The notes under the pieces: generated by a model
The model's input: the letters and a program-made list of their open reading frames with translations, nothing else
Databases searched by the model: none
What the model was told of the DNA's origin: nothing
Assembly (NCBI GenBank): GCA_937902985.1
Contig: CALFNG010000400.1
Location: forward strand, 1 to 64,000
DNA from: an uncultured Myxococcales bacterium
Lineage (GTDB): Bacteria; Myxococcota_A; Polyangia; Polyangiales; Polyangiaceae
Length of the DNA: 64,000 bases
Reading direction: 5' to 3'
Part shown: positions 9,155 to 17,034 of the stretch, one piece after another
Numbering within the stretch: the stretch's first letter is position 1
How the letters are laid out: the number at the start of each line of letters is the position of its first letter
Position numbers and translations under genes: made by a program

Positions 9155-9439
9155 ATCCTTCGGGGGGCCTCGCGGTCGCTTTGAGGGCTGGACGCCTGGA
9201 GCCCGCGCTCCAGAGGGTGCCATCCACGCGGAGTCACGGTCAAGACAGTGGTCGCGACACTCGCCGGCACGGCGCGGAAAGCCCCGGAACGGCTCCGCCA
9301 CGCCCAGCGCACCACGCGGACGCGGATTTTGCCGCATCCGACAGGGGTCACCTCGCGAGGATTGATTGACATGCCGCCCACTTGAAACCATTCTCGCGGC
9401 CCGCAGGGTTTGCCTGCGAACCCTGGAGGCCGTGCCACC
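9155..9439. other. divergent intergenic region, kinase / cytochrome operon
   Basis: This 285-bp gap separates the kinase start (minus) from the GTG of the YbjN-like gene (plus), so it should hold both promoters. I see no clear -35/-10 pair, hairpin or repeat, only a slightly AT-richer patch around 9358-9395. Confidence 0.5.
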
Positions 9440-9895
9440 GTGGAGAACGACTTCGAAAACGCGAAGAAGCTCGTGGAGGCCACCATCCGCAAGATCGGCC
9501 TCGACCCGGCCAACTGCCGGGCGTCGAGCGGCTCGAGCACGTCAGCCGGGCAGGCGGCCTGGACGCTCAAGAGAGGCAGCGCGTCGGTGCTGGTCGCCGT
9601 GACCAAGCGCGAAGACGAGGGGGTCGCCTACCTCCGCGTGGCCTCGCCCGTGGTCACGCTGCCCGCCGACCCCGCCAGGCACGAGGCCCTGTTTCGCAAG
9701 CTCCTCGAGCTCAACGCCGCCGGCCTGGCAAACGCCGCCTTCGGTCTCATGGGCGATCGCGTGGTGGTCGTGTCGGAGCGCCCGGTGGCGGGCCTCGACG
9801 AAGGCGAAGTCGACCAGACGGTGCGGCACCTGGCCGCGGTCGCCGACACGTTCGACGACCGGCTCGAGAAGGATTTCGGCGCCACCCGCGCATGA
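9440..9895 (+). CDS. YbjN-like (type III chaperone fold) protein
   Basis: A cytoplasmic protein of about 151 residues. The pattern RVASPVVTLP, then LLELNAAGLANAAFGL, then VVVVSERPVAGLDEGEV, then a final FDDRLEKDFG helix is typical of the YbjN/CesT-like fold, a small alpha-beta chaperone-like domain with no enzyme activity. GTG at 9440 is chosen because GGAGG lies about 10 bases upstream and the protein then starts VENDFENAKKL; an ATG ten codons earlier lacks this. Its stop codon overlaps the start of the barrel gene (ATGA), so it is translationally coupled to a porin/cytochrome operon. A role in assembling that system is inference. Confidence 0.75.
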   Translation: MENDFENAKKLVEATIRKIGLDPANCRASSGSSTSAGQAAWTLKRGSASVLVAVTKREDEGVAYLRVASPVVTLPADPARHEALFRKLLELNAAGLANAAFGLMGDRVVVVSERPVAGLDEGEVDQTVRHLAAVADTFDDRLEKDFGATRA

Positions 9896-11511
9896 CCGCC
9901 ATGAGGCCCGGGTGCGTGCCACAAACGGTCTCGCGTGCTGCCCGTCCGGCGCCCGCCGCCTGCCCCAGGTTTGCCGCGTTCGTCCGGCTTGCGACGCTCG
10001 TCGCGGCCGGCCTCCCCCTCGGCATCTTCCTGGTCCCGGCGACGGCGAAGGCCATGGATGCCGAGGTCACGAACGATGAGACGGCCCAGTTCTACGACCT
10101 TCGTTCGCCAACCGGCACGGTCCTCTCGCGCCGCCGCCTCACGGCGACGCTCGGCGTGGGCGCCTACAACCTCCTCGACGCGCCCGAGGGAAACCCGAAG
10201 GCCGCGGATCTCTCGTTTCGCGCGCGCGTTCGCTACGACGCGGACTACGGCGCCTCGGGCGCCGAGACCGACCCGACGATGTTCGCCAGCGTCGTGCCCG
10301 GGTTCCAGGAGCAGCTCGTCGACCTGATGTACGCCTACGTCGAGGGCCGGCGGCTCGCGGGAGGCTGGCTCGGGTTCAAGGCCGGGCGGCAATACGTGAC
10401 CGACGTCCTCGGCTGGTGGGGGTTTGACGGCGCCGAGGCCAGCATCACGACGCCCTACTACCTCAAGGCCGAAGTCTACGGCGGCCTCGAGGAGCGGGGC
10501 GGCATGCCGCTCGGCGCTCCTCGCTTCGAGTCCGACGGCATCTGGCGCGGGAACCGGTCGAACTTCGATCCCTCCCTCTACACGGCGTTCCAGGCCGCCC
10601 GGGCCGCGCCGGCGTACGCCGTGGCGCTCGAATCGACCGGCGTCACCTGGATCCACGGCCGGCTGACGTACCGGCGCGTCGACAACACCGGGTCCGTGAA
10701 CACCTCCGAGTTCGCGAGCGGCCTCTACCCGGCCAACATCGAGACGGGCACCCGCGTCTCCTCCGAGCGCATCGGCTACGCCATGGACGCGAGCCTGGCC
10801 AGCCTGGGCGGCGCCAAGGCGGGGATCGTCTACGACCTCTACCGGGCGGACATCACGTCGATCTACGGGTCGCTCGACGCGTACCTCGGCCGCAAGGTCA
10901 CCGTGAGCGCCGACTACGACTACTACGTGCCGTCGTTCGACGGAGACAGCATCTGGAACTTCTTCGCCGGCGAACCAACGAACGACCTCGGCCTCCGCGC
11001 GAACGTCGACGTGAACGACAAGCTCTCGATCGCTGGGGGCGGTCACGTGCGGATCTTCAGCGTGCAGACCGAGGCGTTCAATCCCACGGGCACGCAGTCG
11101 CAGTACTTGCCGTCGCCGCTCTACTCGCTGAACGGCGCGCAGTTTCCCACCAACGGGCACCCGTTCGACGGGGGGGGCGACCTTCGCGCTCGCTGGCGCA
11201 CCGGCGAGACCGAAATGGCGCTCCGCGCGAGCGGCGACTTCGGCGAAGAGGGCGACCGGGTTGGCGCGGACATCAACGCCGAGCACGTCATCGAGACGCG
11301 CTACGTCGTCAGCGGGCGCACGGGCCTCTGGCAATGGACTGACAAGCTGCAGCCCGATCGCGACACCACGAGCTTCAACTACGTCCTCGGCCTGGGCTAT
11401 CGCTTCGCGCAACGCTCGCAGGCGAAGGTCGAGTGGGAGCATGATATCAACGGCCTCGTCGGGCAGCGCTTCCGCATCATGTTGAACCTCCAGGTGGCGG
11501 CGTCGAAATGA
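9892..11511 (+). CDS. outer-membrane beta-barrel, partner of a 13-haem cytochrome
   Basis: A secreted protein of 539 residues with a long N-terminus, a hydrophobic signal (ATLVAAGLPLGIFLVPATAKA) and a probable cleavage site after residue 54. The mature part is rich in alternating aromatic strands (for example VTVSADYDYYVPSF and NYVLGLGYRFAQRSQ) and ends in a strand (RFRIMLNLQVAASK) resembling outer-membrane barrels. No named porin family is certain. The ATG overlaps the previous stop (ATGA), and its own TGA overlaps the start of the multihaem cytochrome. In Geobacter and Shewanella a barrel next to a periplasmic multihaem cytochrome forms an electron conduit through the outer membrane; that role here is inferred from context. 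A second ATG at 9901 is possible. Confidence 0.8.
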   Translation: MTAMRPGCVPQTVSRAARPAPAACPRFAAFVRLATLVAAGLPLGIFLVPATAKAMDAEVTNDETAQFYDLRSPTGTVLSRRRLTATLGVGAYNLLDAPEGNPKAADLSFRARVRYDADYGASGAETDPTMFASVVPGFQEQLVDLMYAYVEGRRLAGGWLGFKAGRQYVTDVLGWWGFDGAEASITTPYYLKAEVYGGLEERGGMPLGAPRFESDGIWRGNRSNFDPSLYTAFQAARAAPAYAVALESTGVTWIHGRLTYRRVDNTGSVNTSEFASGLYPANIETGTRVSSERIGYAMDASLASLGGAKAGIVYDLYRADITSIYGSLDAYLGRKVTVSADYDYYVPSFDGDSIWNFFAGEPTNDLGLRANVDVNDKLSIAGGGHVRIFSVQTEAFNPTGTQSQYLPSPLYSLNGAQFPTNGHPFDGGGDLRARWRTGETEMALRASGDFGEEGDRVGADINAEHVIETRYVVSGRTGLWQWTDKLQPDRDTTSFNYVLGLGYRFAQRSQAKVEWEHDINGLVGQRFRIMLNLQVAASK

Positions 11512-12839
11512 GCGCTCTCACGCCGCTGACGAGAGTCACGCTGGCCTTCGTGCGCCTCTTCGCGCCGCTCTTCGGGATCCTCTTCATCGTGCCGCTGGCG
11601 CTGGCGGAGAACCCCGCCGGCGGCGGAACGTCACAACACGGGCTCGCGCCCCTGTCCGACGACCGCCAGGTGCCGCGGGCCCTCTTGCCGCCGGGCGCGG
11701 CCGAGATGGACTCGGGCCCGAGCGACGTCATTTTCCCGCAGCAGGCCATCACGATTCGCTTCAACCACGCGAAACACCTCGGCAAAGAGATCGGCACGAA
11801 GTGCAAGACGTGCCACGGGGGCGCCTACACCAGCACGACGGCCAACGACGCCCTCGTGCCGAACGGGGAGCTGTGCGACGCGTGCCACTCGACCGACCAC
11901 ACCGACCTCGCGAAGGTGAAGCCGGGCGACGACGCGATGGGGCAGTGCGCCTTCTGCCACGTGGGTTACAAGAACGGCGACGGCAACACGGTGCCGACGC
12001 TGGCCCTGCCGCGGGCGAACCTCGTCTTCAATCACAAGACTCACGCCGACCGGAACATCGCCTGCGCCCAGTGCCACGGCGCGATCGACCAGCTCGAGCT
12101 CGCGACGCGCGACCAGCTGCCGCGTATGCAGGGCTGCTTCAACTGCCACCAGAAGCCCGACTCGGCGTCGCGCGGCGAAGCCAAGAGCGCGTGCGACACG
12201 TGCCACTTCAAGGGGGACCGCGGCACGGTCATCAAGACCATGTTCGCCAGCGGGACCCTGCAACCGCCGCGCTGGCTCCACAACGCGGAGCACACGCCAG
12301 ACTTCCTCGAGCGCCACAAGCAGGTCGCGGCCGACGACTCGCAGTTCTGCGCGAACTGCCACAAAGAAGATTTCTGCACCGACTGCCACGACGGCCGCAC
12401 CCGCCCCCGAACGATTCACCCCAGCGACTACTTGAACATGCACGCCATCGAGGCGCGCATGGAGACTCAGAAGTGCCAGAGCTGCCACCGCGAGCAGAGC
12501 TTCTGCGTCGACTGCCACCTGCGCGCCGGCGTGGCCGAGTCGAGCCCCGTGAACGCGAAAGACAACGCGCGGTTCCACCCGGCGAAGAGCATCTGGAGCG
12601 ACCCCCCTCGCCGGGCCGGCCACCACTCGTTCGAGGCCGAGCGGAACCTGAATCAGTGCGTCAGCTGCCACACCGAACGTGACTGCGTCGTTTGCCATGG
12701 CGCGCTCGGGGTGGGCGGCGGCTTCGACCCCCACCAGAACGGCTTCGTTGCCGGGTGCGCAACGCAGCTCCGCAGGAACCCACGCCCGTGCCTCGTCTGC
12801 CACGAACCTACGGACCGCGACCTCACGAGATGCAAGTGA
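11508..12839 (+). CDS. 13-haem c-type cytochrome
   Basis: A 443-residue exported protein; the signal (LFAPLFGILFIVPLALA) is probably cleaved after residue 33. I count thirteen CXXCH haem-attachment motifs: CKTCH, CDACH, CAFCH, CAQCH, CFNCH, CDTCH, CANCH, CTDCH, CQSCH, CVDCH, CVSCH, CVVCH and CLVCH. Extra His residues (FNHAKHLG, FNHKTHADR) are likely distal ligands, as in NrfB/MtrA-like and cytochrome c3-like proteins. The start overlaps the stop of the barrel gene (ATGA), a strong sign of co-translation. Electron transfer across or outside the outer membrane is the likely job; donor and acceptor are unknown. Confidence 0.93.
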   Translation: MSALTPLTRVTLAFVRLFAPLFGILFIVPLALAENPAGGGTSQHGLAPLSDDRQVPRALLPPGAAEMDSGPSDVIFPQQAITIRFNHAKHLGKEIGTKCKTCHGGAYTSTTANDALVPNGELCDACHSTDHTDLAKVKPGDDAMGQCAFCHVGYKNGDGNTVPTLALPRANLVFNHKTHADRNIACAQCHGAIDQLELATRDQLPRMQGCFNCHQKPDSASRGEAKSACDTCHFKGDRGTVIKTMFASGTLQPPRWLHNAEHTPDFLERHKQVAADDSQFCANCHKEDFCTDCHDGRTRPRTIHPSDYLNMHAIEARMETQKCQSCHREQSFCVDCHLRAGVAESSPVNAKDNARFHPAKSIWSDPPRRAGHHSFEAERNLNQCVSCHTERDCVVCHGALGVGGGFDPHQNGFVAGCATQLRRNPRPCLVCHEPTDRDLTRCK

Positions 12840-13151
12840 AACCCGCGACCCCGACTGCGGCCCTCGTGGGCCAGGCTTTGGGCCCGCCCGAGGCGCCCGA
12901 GTCGCCCCAGCCGGCTGCGGGAGGCGCGGGAGGGACGCACGCCGAGCGAGAGCCCGGCGCTGCGCAACCGGGACCACCGGGGCAGCCGGGGCTGCCGGGG
13001 CAAAGCTCGCCGCTCGAGCTACTCCCGCGGCTCGCGCAGCAATCGTCAAACATGACACCGTGGCGCGAAACGGCCTTGCAACAGCCGTGCTGCGGGGGAT
13101 ATGTGTTCATCCCTTGCCGCTGCGACAAGCTTTGTGTGAAGGAGGACGACG
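12840..13151 (+). other. 312-bp gap after the cytochrome gene
   Basis: There is no convincing gene here. One frame, continuous from an ATG at 12830, reads a proline/glycine-rich collagen-like piece (PGPPGQPGLPG) and then a cysteine patch (CCGGYVFIPCRC), but it runs on through the next gene in the wrong frame. A ribosome-binding site, GGAGG, lies at about 13141-13145 for the following GTG. No terminator hairpin was seen. Confidence 0.5.
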
Positions 13152-13406
13152 GTGAAAGAGCTCGTGCGCTACCTCTTGGAGAACGTGTACCTGGACTTCC
13201 AGGGCGAGATCTCCCTCGACACCGTCCGACAATTTCTGCGCACCGACGACAGCCGCGAGGCCCGGCAGCTTCTCCAGAAGCTCATCGAGGACAAGGGCGT
13301 CGACGAGCTGCTCCTCACGATGGCCGACGTCTTGAAGGATCATCTGCGCTCCGGGATCAACGAAGAAGTCGTCCGCGAGCAGCTCGCCCTTTACTCGGAA
13401 AGCTGA
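13152..13406 (+). CDS. small 84-residue protein, unknown function
   Basis: A compact acidic helical protein (starts MKELVRYLLENVYLDFQGE, ends REQLALYSES) with no signal or membrane segment. The GTG at 13152 has GGAGG 7 bases upstream. Its stop codon overlaps the probable start of the downstream lipoprotein. I recognise no named domain. The alternation of charged and hydrophobic residues suggests a helical bundle or small adaptor. Its placement after the cytochrome suggests it belongs to the same gene cluster, though a 312-bp gap separates them. Confidence 0.75.
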   Translation: MKELVRYLLENVYLDFQGEISLDTVRQFLRTDDSREARQLLQKLIEDKGVDELLLTMADVLKDHLRSGINEEVVREQLALYSES

Positions 13407-14554
13407 TCGCGAGCGCGCTGTTTCTCGCCGCCGCCGTCCCGCTCGGCGGCTGCGACCAGGGAGTGCAGCGCGACGAGCCGCCGGGTGTAGGCCTGCCGAT
13501 CGTGCCCCTTCGCCTCCTCGCGGCGAACATCGACATGAACCACCCCCTGCCCTCCAACGGTCGGATCGAGCTCCAGTTCGACCGGTTGTTGCAGCCGCTC
13601 AGCGTCATACGGCAGACGTTCGTCCTCGAAGACATCGGGATGACGACTGCCTTCACGCCGACGATCGCCTACGATCCGGTCGCCCGCATCGTGACGATCA
13701 CGCCCCTGACCGACGTCAACCAGGTCTTGAAGCCCGACCAGACCTACGAGCTCATCATCACGACGCCGAAAGACCGGGCCGACGTGAACGGGCTCCGCGC
13801 CATTGACGGCGCGCTCCTCGAAGCGCCTTCGTTCCGCACGATTGCGTTCAAGGTGACCGATCCCCTCCCCTCGCCGCCGACCACGGTGAGCATCGATTTT
13901 TGCCGGGACATTTACCCCATCTTCTCGCAGAAATGCTCGCTCTCGCCCTGCCACCTCGGCCCGTCGGCGAACGACAAGACCACCCCCATGACCGCGGCCG
14001 GGCTCGCCCTCGACCCCCCAAGCTTCATCGCCGGGACCGCGCTCGGCCGGGTGGCGCAGGGCGCGAACACGGGGGCCAGGTCGGTCGCCGCGGCGCCCTC
14101 GCTGCTCTTCGGCGAAGACATGCCGATCATCGACCCCACGGGAAACCCGAGCAATAGCTGGCTGATGTACAAGATCCTCCTGGCGACGCCGACTCCCGAT
14201 CCAATCGTCGAGGCGGGAGCTGATGCCACTGAAGGGGAGCCCGAGGCGGGCGGGGCCGACGCAGGGATGTTCGACGCCGGCGGGCGCGACGGAGAGGCCG
14301 GCAGCGACGGAGAGGCCAGCGACGGGGGCGTCGTGAAGACCCCTCCCGTGGTCATCCCCCCGATCGACGTCTCGCACGTCCATAGCCTTCCGTGGACCAC
14401 CGACTTCAGTGACGACCGCGCCGTCCTCTCGAACTACGTCCTGGGCCGCGAGATGCCGTACCCCGGCTTCACCGCGCCGCTCACGCCCGACCAGCTCGAG
14501 CGCGTCAGCCTCTGGATAGCCGAAGGCGCGGCCGCGCCCGCTGCCTGCAAGTAG
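13403..14554 (+). CDS. lipoprotein with Ig-like domain and a CX4CH motif
   Basis: A 383-residue predicted lipoprotein (IASALFLAAAVPLGGC). Residues about 40-150 read like an SbsA/Big_5 Ig-like domain (HPLPSNGRIELQFDRLL, then LKPDQTYELIIT). A segment FCRDIYPIFSQKCSLSPCHL follows, with a CX4CH motif of the type in planctomycete-like cytochrome domains, then a disordered Ala/Gly/Asp linker and a C-terminus ending WIAEGAAAPAACK. No ATG, GTG or TTG lies in frame near the signal. A CTG at 13403 overlaps the upstream TGA and is preceded by GGAAAG, so I use it. It would place a possible electron-transfer lipoprotein in the cytochrome cluster. Confidence 0.7.
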   Translation: MIASALFLAAAVPLGGCDQGVQRDEPPGVGLPIVPLRLLAANIDMNHPLPSNGRIELQFDRLLQPLSVIRQTFVLEDIGMTTAFTPTIAYDPVARIVTITPLTDVNQVLKPDQTYELIITTPKDRADVNGLRAIDGALLEAPSFRTIAFKVTDPLPSPPTTVSIDFCRDIYPIFSQKCSLSPCHLGPSANDKTTPMTAAGLALDPPSFIAGTALGRVAQGANTGARSVAAAPSLLFGEDMPIIDPTGNPSNSWLMYKILLATPTPDPIVEAGADATEGEPEAGGADAGMFDAGGRDGEAGSDGEASDGGVVKTPPVVIPPIDVSHVHSLPWTTDFSDDRAVLSNYVLGREMPYPGFTAPLTPDQLERVSLWIAEGAAAPAACK

Positions 14555-14564
14555 CCCGAAGGCG

Positions 14565-15458
14565 TTATCCGGATACCCGGTTGCGGCCGGCTTGCTTCGC
14601 TTCGTAGAGGCGCGCATCGGCGCGCTCGTAGAGCGATTCGGGCCCCGCTTCGTCGGCCAGGAGGGTCGCGACGCCGAGGCTGACGGTGCAGCGGATCGAA
14701 TCGTGCTCATGTTTGAGCGACGCGCTCTGCACGATGGCGCGCACCTTCTCGGCCGTGATGAGGGCGCCGTCCATCCCGATCTCGGGCAGCAGCACCGCGA
14801 ACTCTTCGCCGCCGGTGCGCGCGAAGATGTCTTCCCGGCGCAGGCGCGGCTTCACCGCCGACGACACCATCCGGAGCACGCCGTCTCCAATGAGGTGACC
14901 GTACGTGTCGTTGATCGCCTTGAAATGGTCGATGTCGAACGCGATGAGCGAGAGCGTGCGCTCGTAGCGCTTCGACCGGTTCACTTCGCGCTCGAGGGCC
15001 TCGTTGAAGTAGCGGCGGTTGAAGATCTGCGTGAGGCCGTCCACCGTCATCAGCCGGTAGATTTCCTCGTGGTAGTGAACCTCGACGTTCTCTCCCGTCA
15101 TGAACTTGAGGATCGATCGGCCGACGCGCACTTGATCGCCGTCGCACAGTCGATGTTCGGTGATCGCGTCGTCGTTCACGAACGTGCCGTTCGTGGACCC
15201 GAGGTCACTCACCCAGTACGCGGACCCGTCGAACGAGATGCGCGCGTGGTGGCGGCTGATGCTCTCCTGATCGATGAAGAGGTCGTTGCTCGACGAGCGA
15301 CCGATCTCGAACGGTGCGGACCCGAGCTGCACGCGGCGTCCGAGTTCGGATCCGTAGATCACGACGATGCAGGCGTCTCCCGCGCGTGCCCCATCGGCCC
15401 CGATCGCGAGCTCGGTGATCTGGGTAACGCGGGTTCGCTCGGAGTCGTCGGGCGCCAC
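14565..15458 (-). CDS. FHA-domain diguanylate cyclase (GGDEF)
   Basis: A 297-residue cytoplasmic signalling protein. The FHA domain (about 44-115) has the core GRSSSNDLFI, SISRHHARI and LGSTNGTFVND and would bind phosphothreonine, most likely on a Ser/Thr kinase or its substrate. The GGDEF domain carries GGEEF at about 216-220 and an inhibitory RxxD site (RRED, about 207-210) five residues upstream, so it should make cyclic di-GMP with product feedback. It joins kinase signalling to c-di-GMP. It is convergent with the cytochrome-cluster lipoprotein, 10 bp apart. The start at 15458 fits the FHA layout. Confidence 0.93.
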   Translation of the reverse strand: MAPDDSERTRVTQITELAIGADGARAGDACIVVIYGSELGRRVQLGSAPFEIGRSSSNDLFIDQESISRHHARISFDGSAYWVSDLGSTNGTFVNDDAITEHRLCDGDQVRVGRSILKFMTGENVEVHYHEEIYRLMTVDGLTQIFNRRYFNEALEREVNRSKRYERTLSLIAFDIDHFKAINDTYGHLIGDGVLRMVSSAVKPRLRREDIFARTGGEEFAVLLPEIGMDGALITAEKVRAIVQSASLKHEHDSIRCTVSLGVATLLADEAGPESLYERADARLYEAKQAGRNRVSG

Positions 15459-15553
15459 TGGGTCCGGATTTTACAGCAGAGCCCGACTTTGAAGGAAATG
15501 CGCTGCGAAAGTCGGCACGAATCTCCTCGCTCGGAATTCCAGGCTCAGCCGCG

Positions 15554-16705
15554 CTAGAGGACCACGTCCCGAAGCACGATCTTGCTTGGATCCGCGATTC
15601 CGACGCCAAGATCGGCGGCGGCCTGGATATAGAGGGGAGCCCTGCCCTCGTCGGTCAGGGATTTCAGGTGGAAGTTGGCGCGCGCTTTTTCGACCTCGGC
15701 CCAGCCGACGCTGTCCATCGCGACGGGGTCAGTGGAGACGTAGACCGCCTCGTGCGGGATCACGTATTCGGGGTGCTTGTAGAGCGGGCCGCCGTGGGCC
15801 ATCAGCTTGAAGCCATCGAAGACGCAGAGGCGGAGGCGGCTCCGCAGCACGTCTTGCGCCGACAAGATCGCGATCTGAGGGCTCGCGTGGTGGTCGTGGA
15901 AGTCTTGCGGATTGACGCTGCAGCCGTGCGTCATGTTCTTGAGCGCGCCAGTGTAGCCGCAGATTGAGTGGTCCTTGACGAGCGCGAAGTTGATGAGTGC
16001 CGTAGAATCGGTCAGCGCGCGCACGAACTTGGTGTGGCGCTGCGTACCGGGGATGTCGCGCCAGTCCATGGTCGCGTCGTTGTTCGAGTGCCACACCACG
16101 CTCACACCCGCGGGCACGTTGCTCGCGTTGATGCGCGTCCCGTGCATGAAGCCCGGGTATTGCTCGAGGATGGTGATGTTCGCCGCCGGGACTCCCGAAG
16201 CGATCATCGCGTCGACGAACGGGAGCACGAGCTCCTTGTTGGTCGCCATGTTTTGCAGGGCGATGCCGTTGACCTTGACGCACACCTTGTCTTCCGGGTG
16301 CACGATGAGCTTGGCAGCCTCGGCGAGGTCGGCCTTGCCGGTCAGCTCCTCGAGGGAGCGGCGGAGCATCTCTTTCGCGTCGGCCGGCTTCGGGAAGAGG
16401 TTGTTCGCCTCGAGACAGCCTGCCTTCTTGACCCGGACCACACGGCCCGGCGCCGAGAAGGGCACGAAGCCCGACGGCGGCTGCGCCGCGAGGTTCGGGG
16501 CCGTTTTCGCTTGCGCCGTGCTCGACCGTACGAGCGCCGCGCCGGCTGCGGCCCCGGCCGCTCCCCGCAGGAAAGCCCGACGCGACGGCCCAGTCGGCGC
16601 TCCGCTCGACGCATCACGATCGCAAGAGCGCGACCGGGCTCCCCGCGCGTCGGACTCGATGCATTCGTGCGTCGCGCGCTCTCGGTCCATATCGTGCTCG
16701 ACCAT
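15554..16705 (-). CDS. DUF362 protein with Tat-type signal
   Basis: A 383-residue protein. The start ATG at 16705 has CGGAGG upstream; a longer frame to 16855 would overlap the CsbD gene and is rejected. The N-terminus has a twin-arginine signal, SRRAFLRGAAGAAAGAAL, so export in folded form is predicted. The rest is DUF362-like (KVCVKVNGIA, GYTGALKNMTHGC, VSTDPVAMDSVGWAEVE). DUF362 members are often linked to iron-sulphur proteins; no 2x[4Fe-4S] motif is visible here. The role is unknown. It is last in an apparent kinase-CsbD-DUF362 operon. Confidence 0.82.
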   Translation of the reverse strand: MVEHDMDRERATHECIESDARGARSRSCDRDASSGAPTGPSRRAFLRGAAGAAAGAALVRSSTAQAKTAPNLAAQPPSGFVPFSAPGRVVRVKKAGCLEANNLFPKPADAKEMLRRSLEELTGKADLAEAAKLIVHPEDKVCVKVNGIALQNMATNKELVLPFVDAMIASGVPAANITILEQYPGFMHGTRINASNVPAGVSVVWHSNNDATMDWRDIPGTQRHTKFVRALTDSTALINFALVKDHSICGYTGALKNMTHGCSVNPQDFHDHHASPQIAILSAQDVLRSRLRLCVFDGFKLMAHGGPLYKHPEYVIPHEAVYVSTDPVAMDSVGWAEVEKARANFHLKSLTDEGRAPLYIQAAADLGVGIADPSKIVLRDVVL

Positions 16706-16782
16706 CGGGTAGCCTCCGCGCCTACGAATCACGTACCACGGAGGCCGCCCGATGGCCAAGAGGAGGCCCGCGGGGCCGGGCC

Positions 16783-17034
16783 TCAGACGGACGACTTCCG
16801 GTCCGCCGGGTCGCTGGGGCTCGAGCCCTTGTGCGAAGAGACCTTCGCGATCCACTCGTCGACCTGCTTCTCGGCCTCGTCACGCAAGACGCCGTAGCGC
16901 TCCTGGATCTTGCCGACGAGCGCGTCTTTCTTGGCGCCCGCGTCCTTGAGGTCGTCGTCGGTGAGCTTGGCCCACTTCGACTTCGCTTGCGCCGTGAGCT
17001 GCTTCCATTCGCCCTGGATTCGATCCCAATTCAT
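16783..17034 (-). CDS. CsbD-family stress protein
   Basis: An 83-residue hydrophilic protein with the CsbD signature (MNWDRIQGEWKQLTAQAK, then KWAKLTDDDL, then KIQERYGVLRDEAEKQVDEW). CsbD and YjbJ proteins are abundant general-stress proteins of unclear mechanism. The start codon overlaps the stop of the kinase upstream (ATGA), so the two are translationally coupled. The Ser-rich tail (SSHKGSSPSDPADRKSS) could be phosphorylated by that kinase; this is a guess. Confidence 0.9.
   Translation of the reverse strand: MNWDRIQGEWKQLTAQAKSKWAKLTDDDLKDAGAKKDALVGKIQERYGVLRDEAEKQVDEWIAKVSSHKGSSPSDPADRKSSV

Noticed and set aside
9628-11442. A 604-codon minus-strand frame across the barrel gene
   Set aside because: No start context or family sequence; the plus-strand frame has a signal, barrel strands and ATGA coupling.
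12692-13402. A collagen-like (PGPPGQPG) stretch upstream of the CX4CH lipoprotein
   Set aside because: It is in the same open frame as the lipoprotein but overlaps the cytochrome end and the 84-residue gene in the wrong frame; chance composition is likelier.
16705-16855. A 50-residue N-terminal extension of the DUF362 protein
   Set aside because: It overlaps the CsbD gene, is unlike family sequence, and the start at 16705 has a good ribosome-binding site before a Tat signal.
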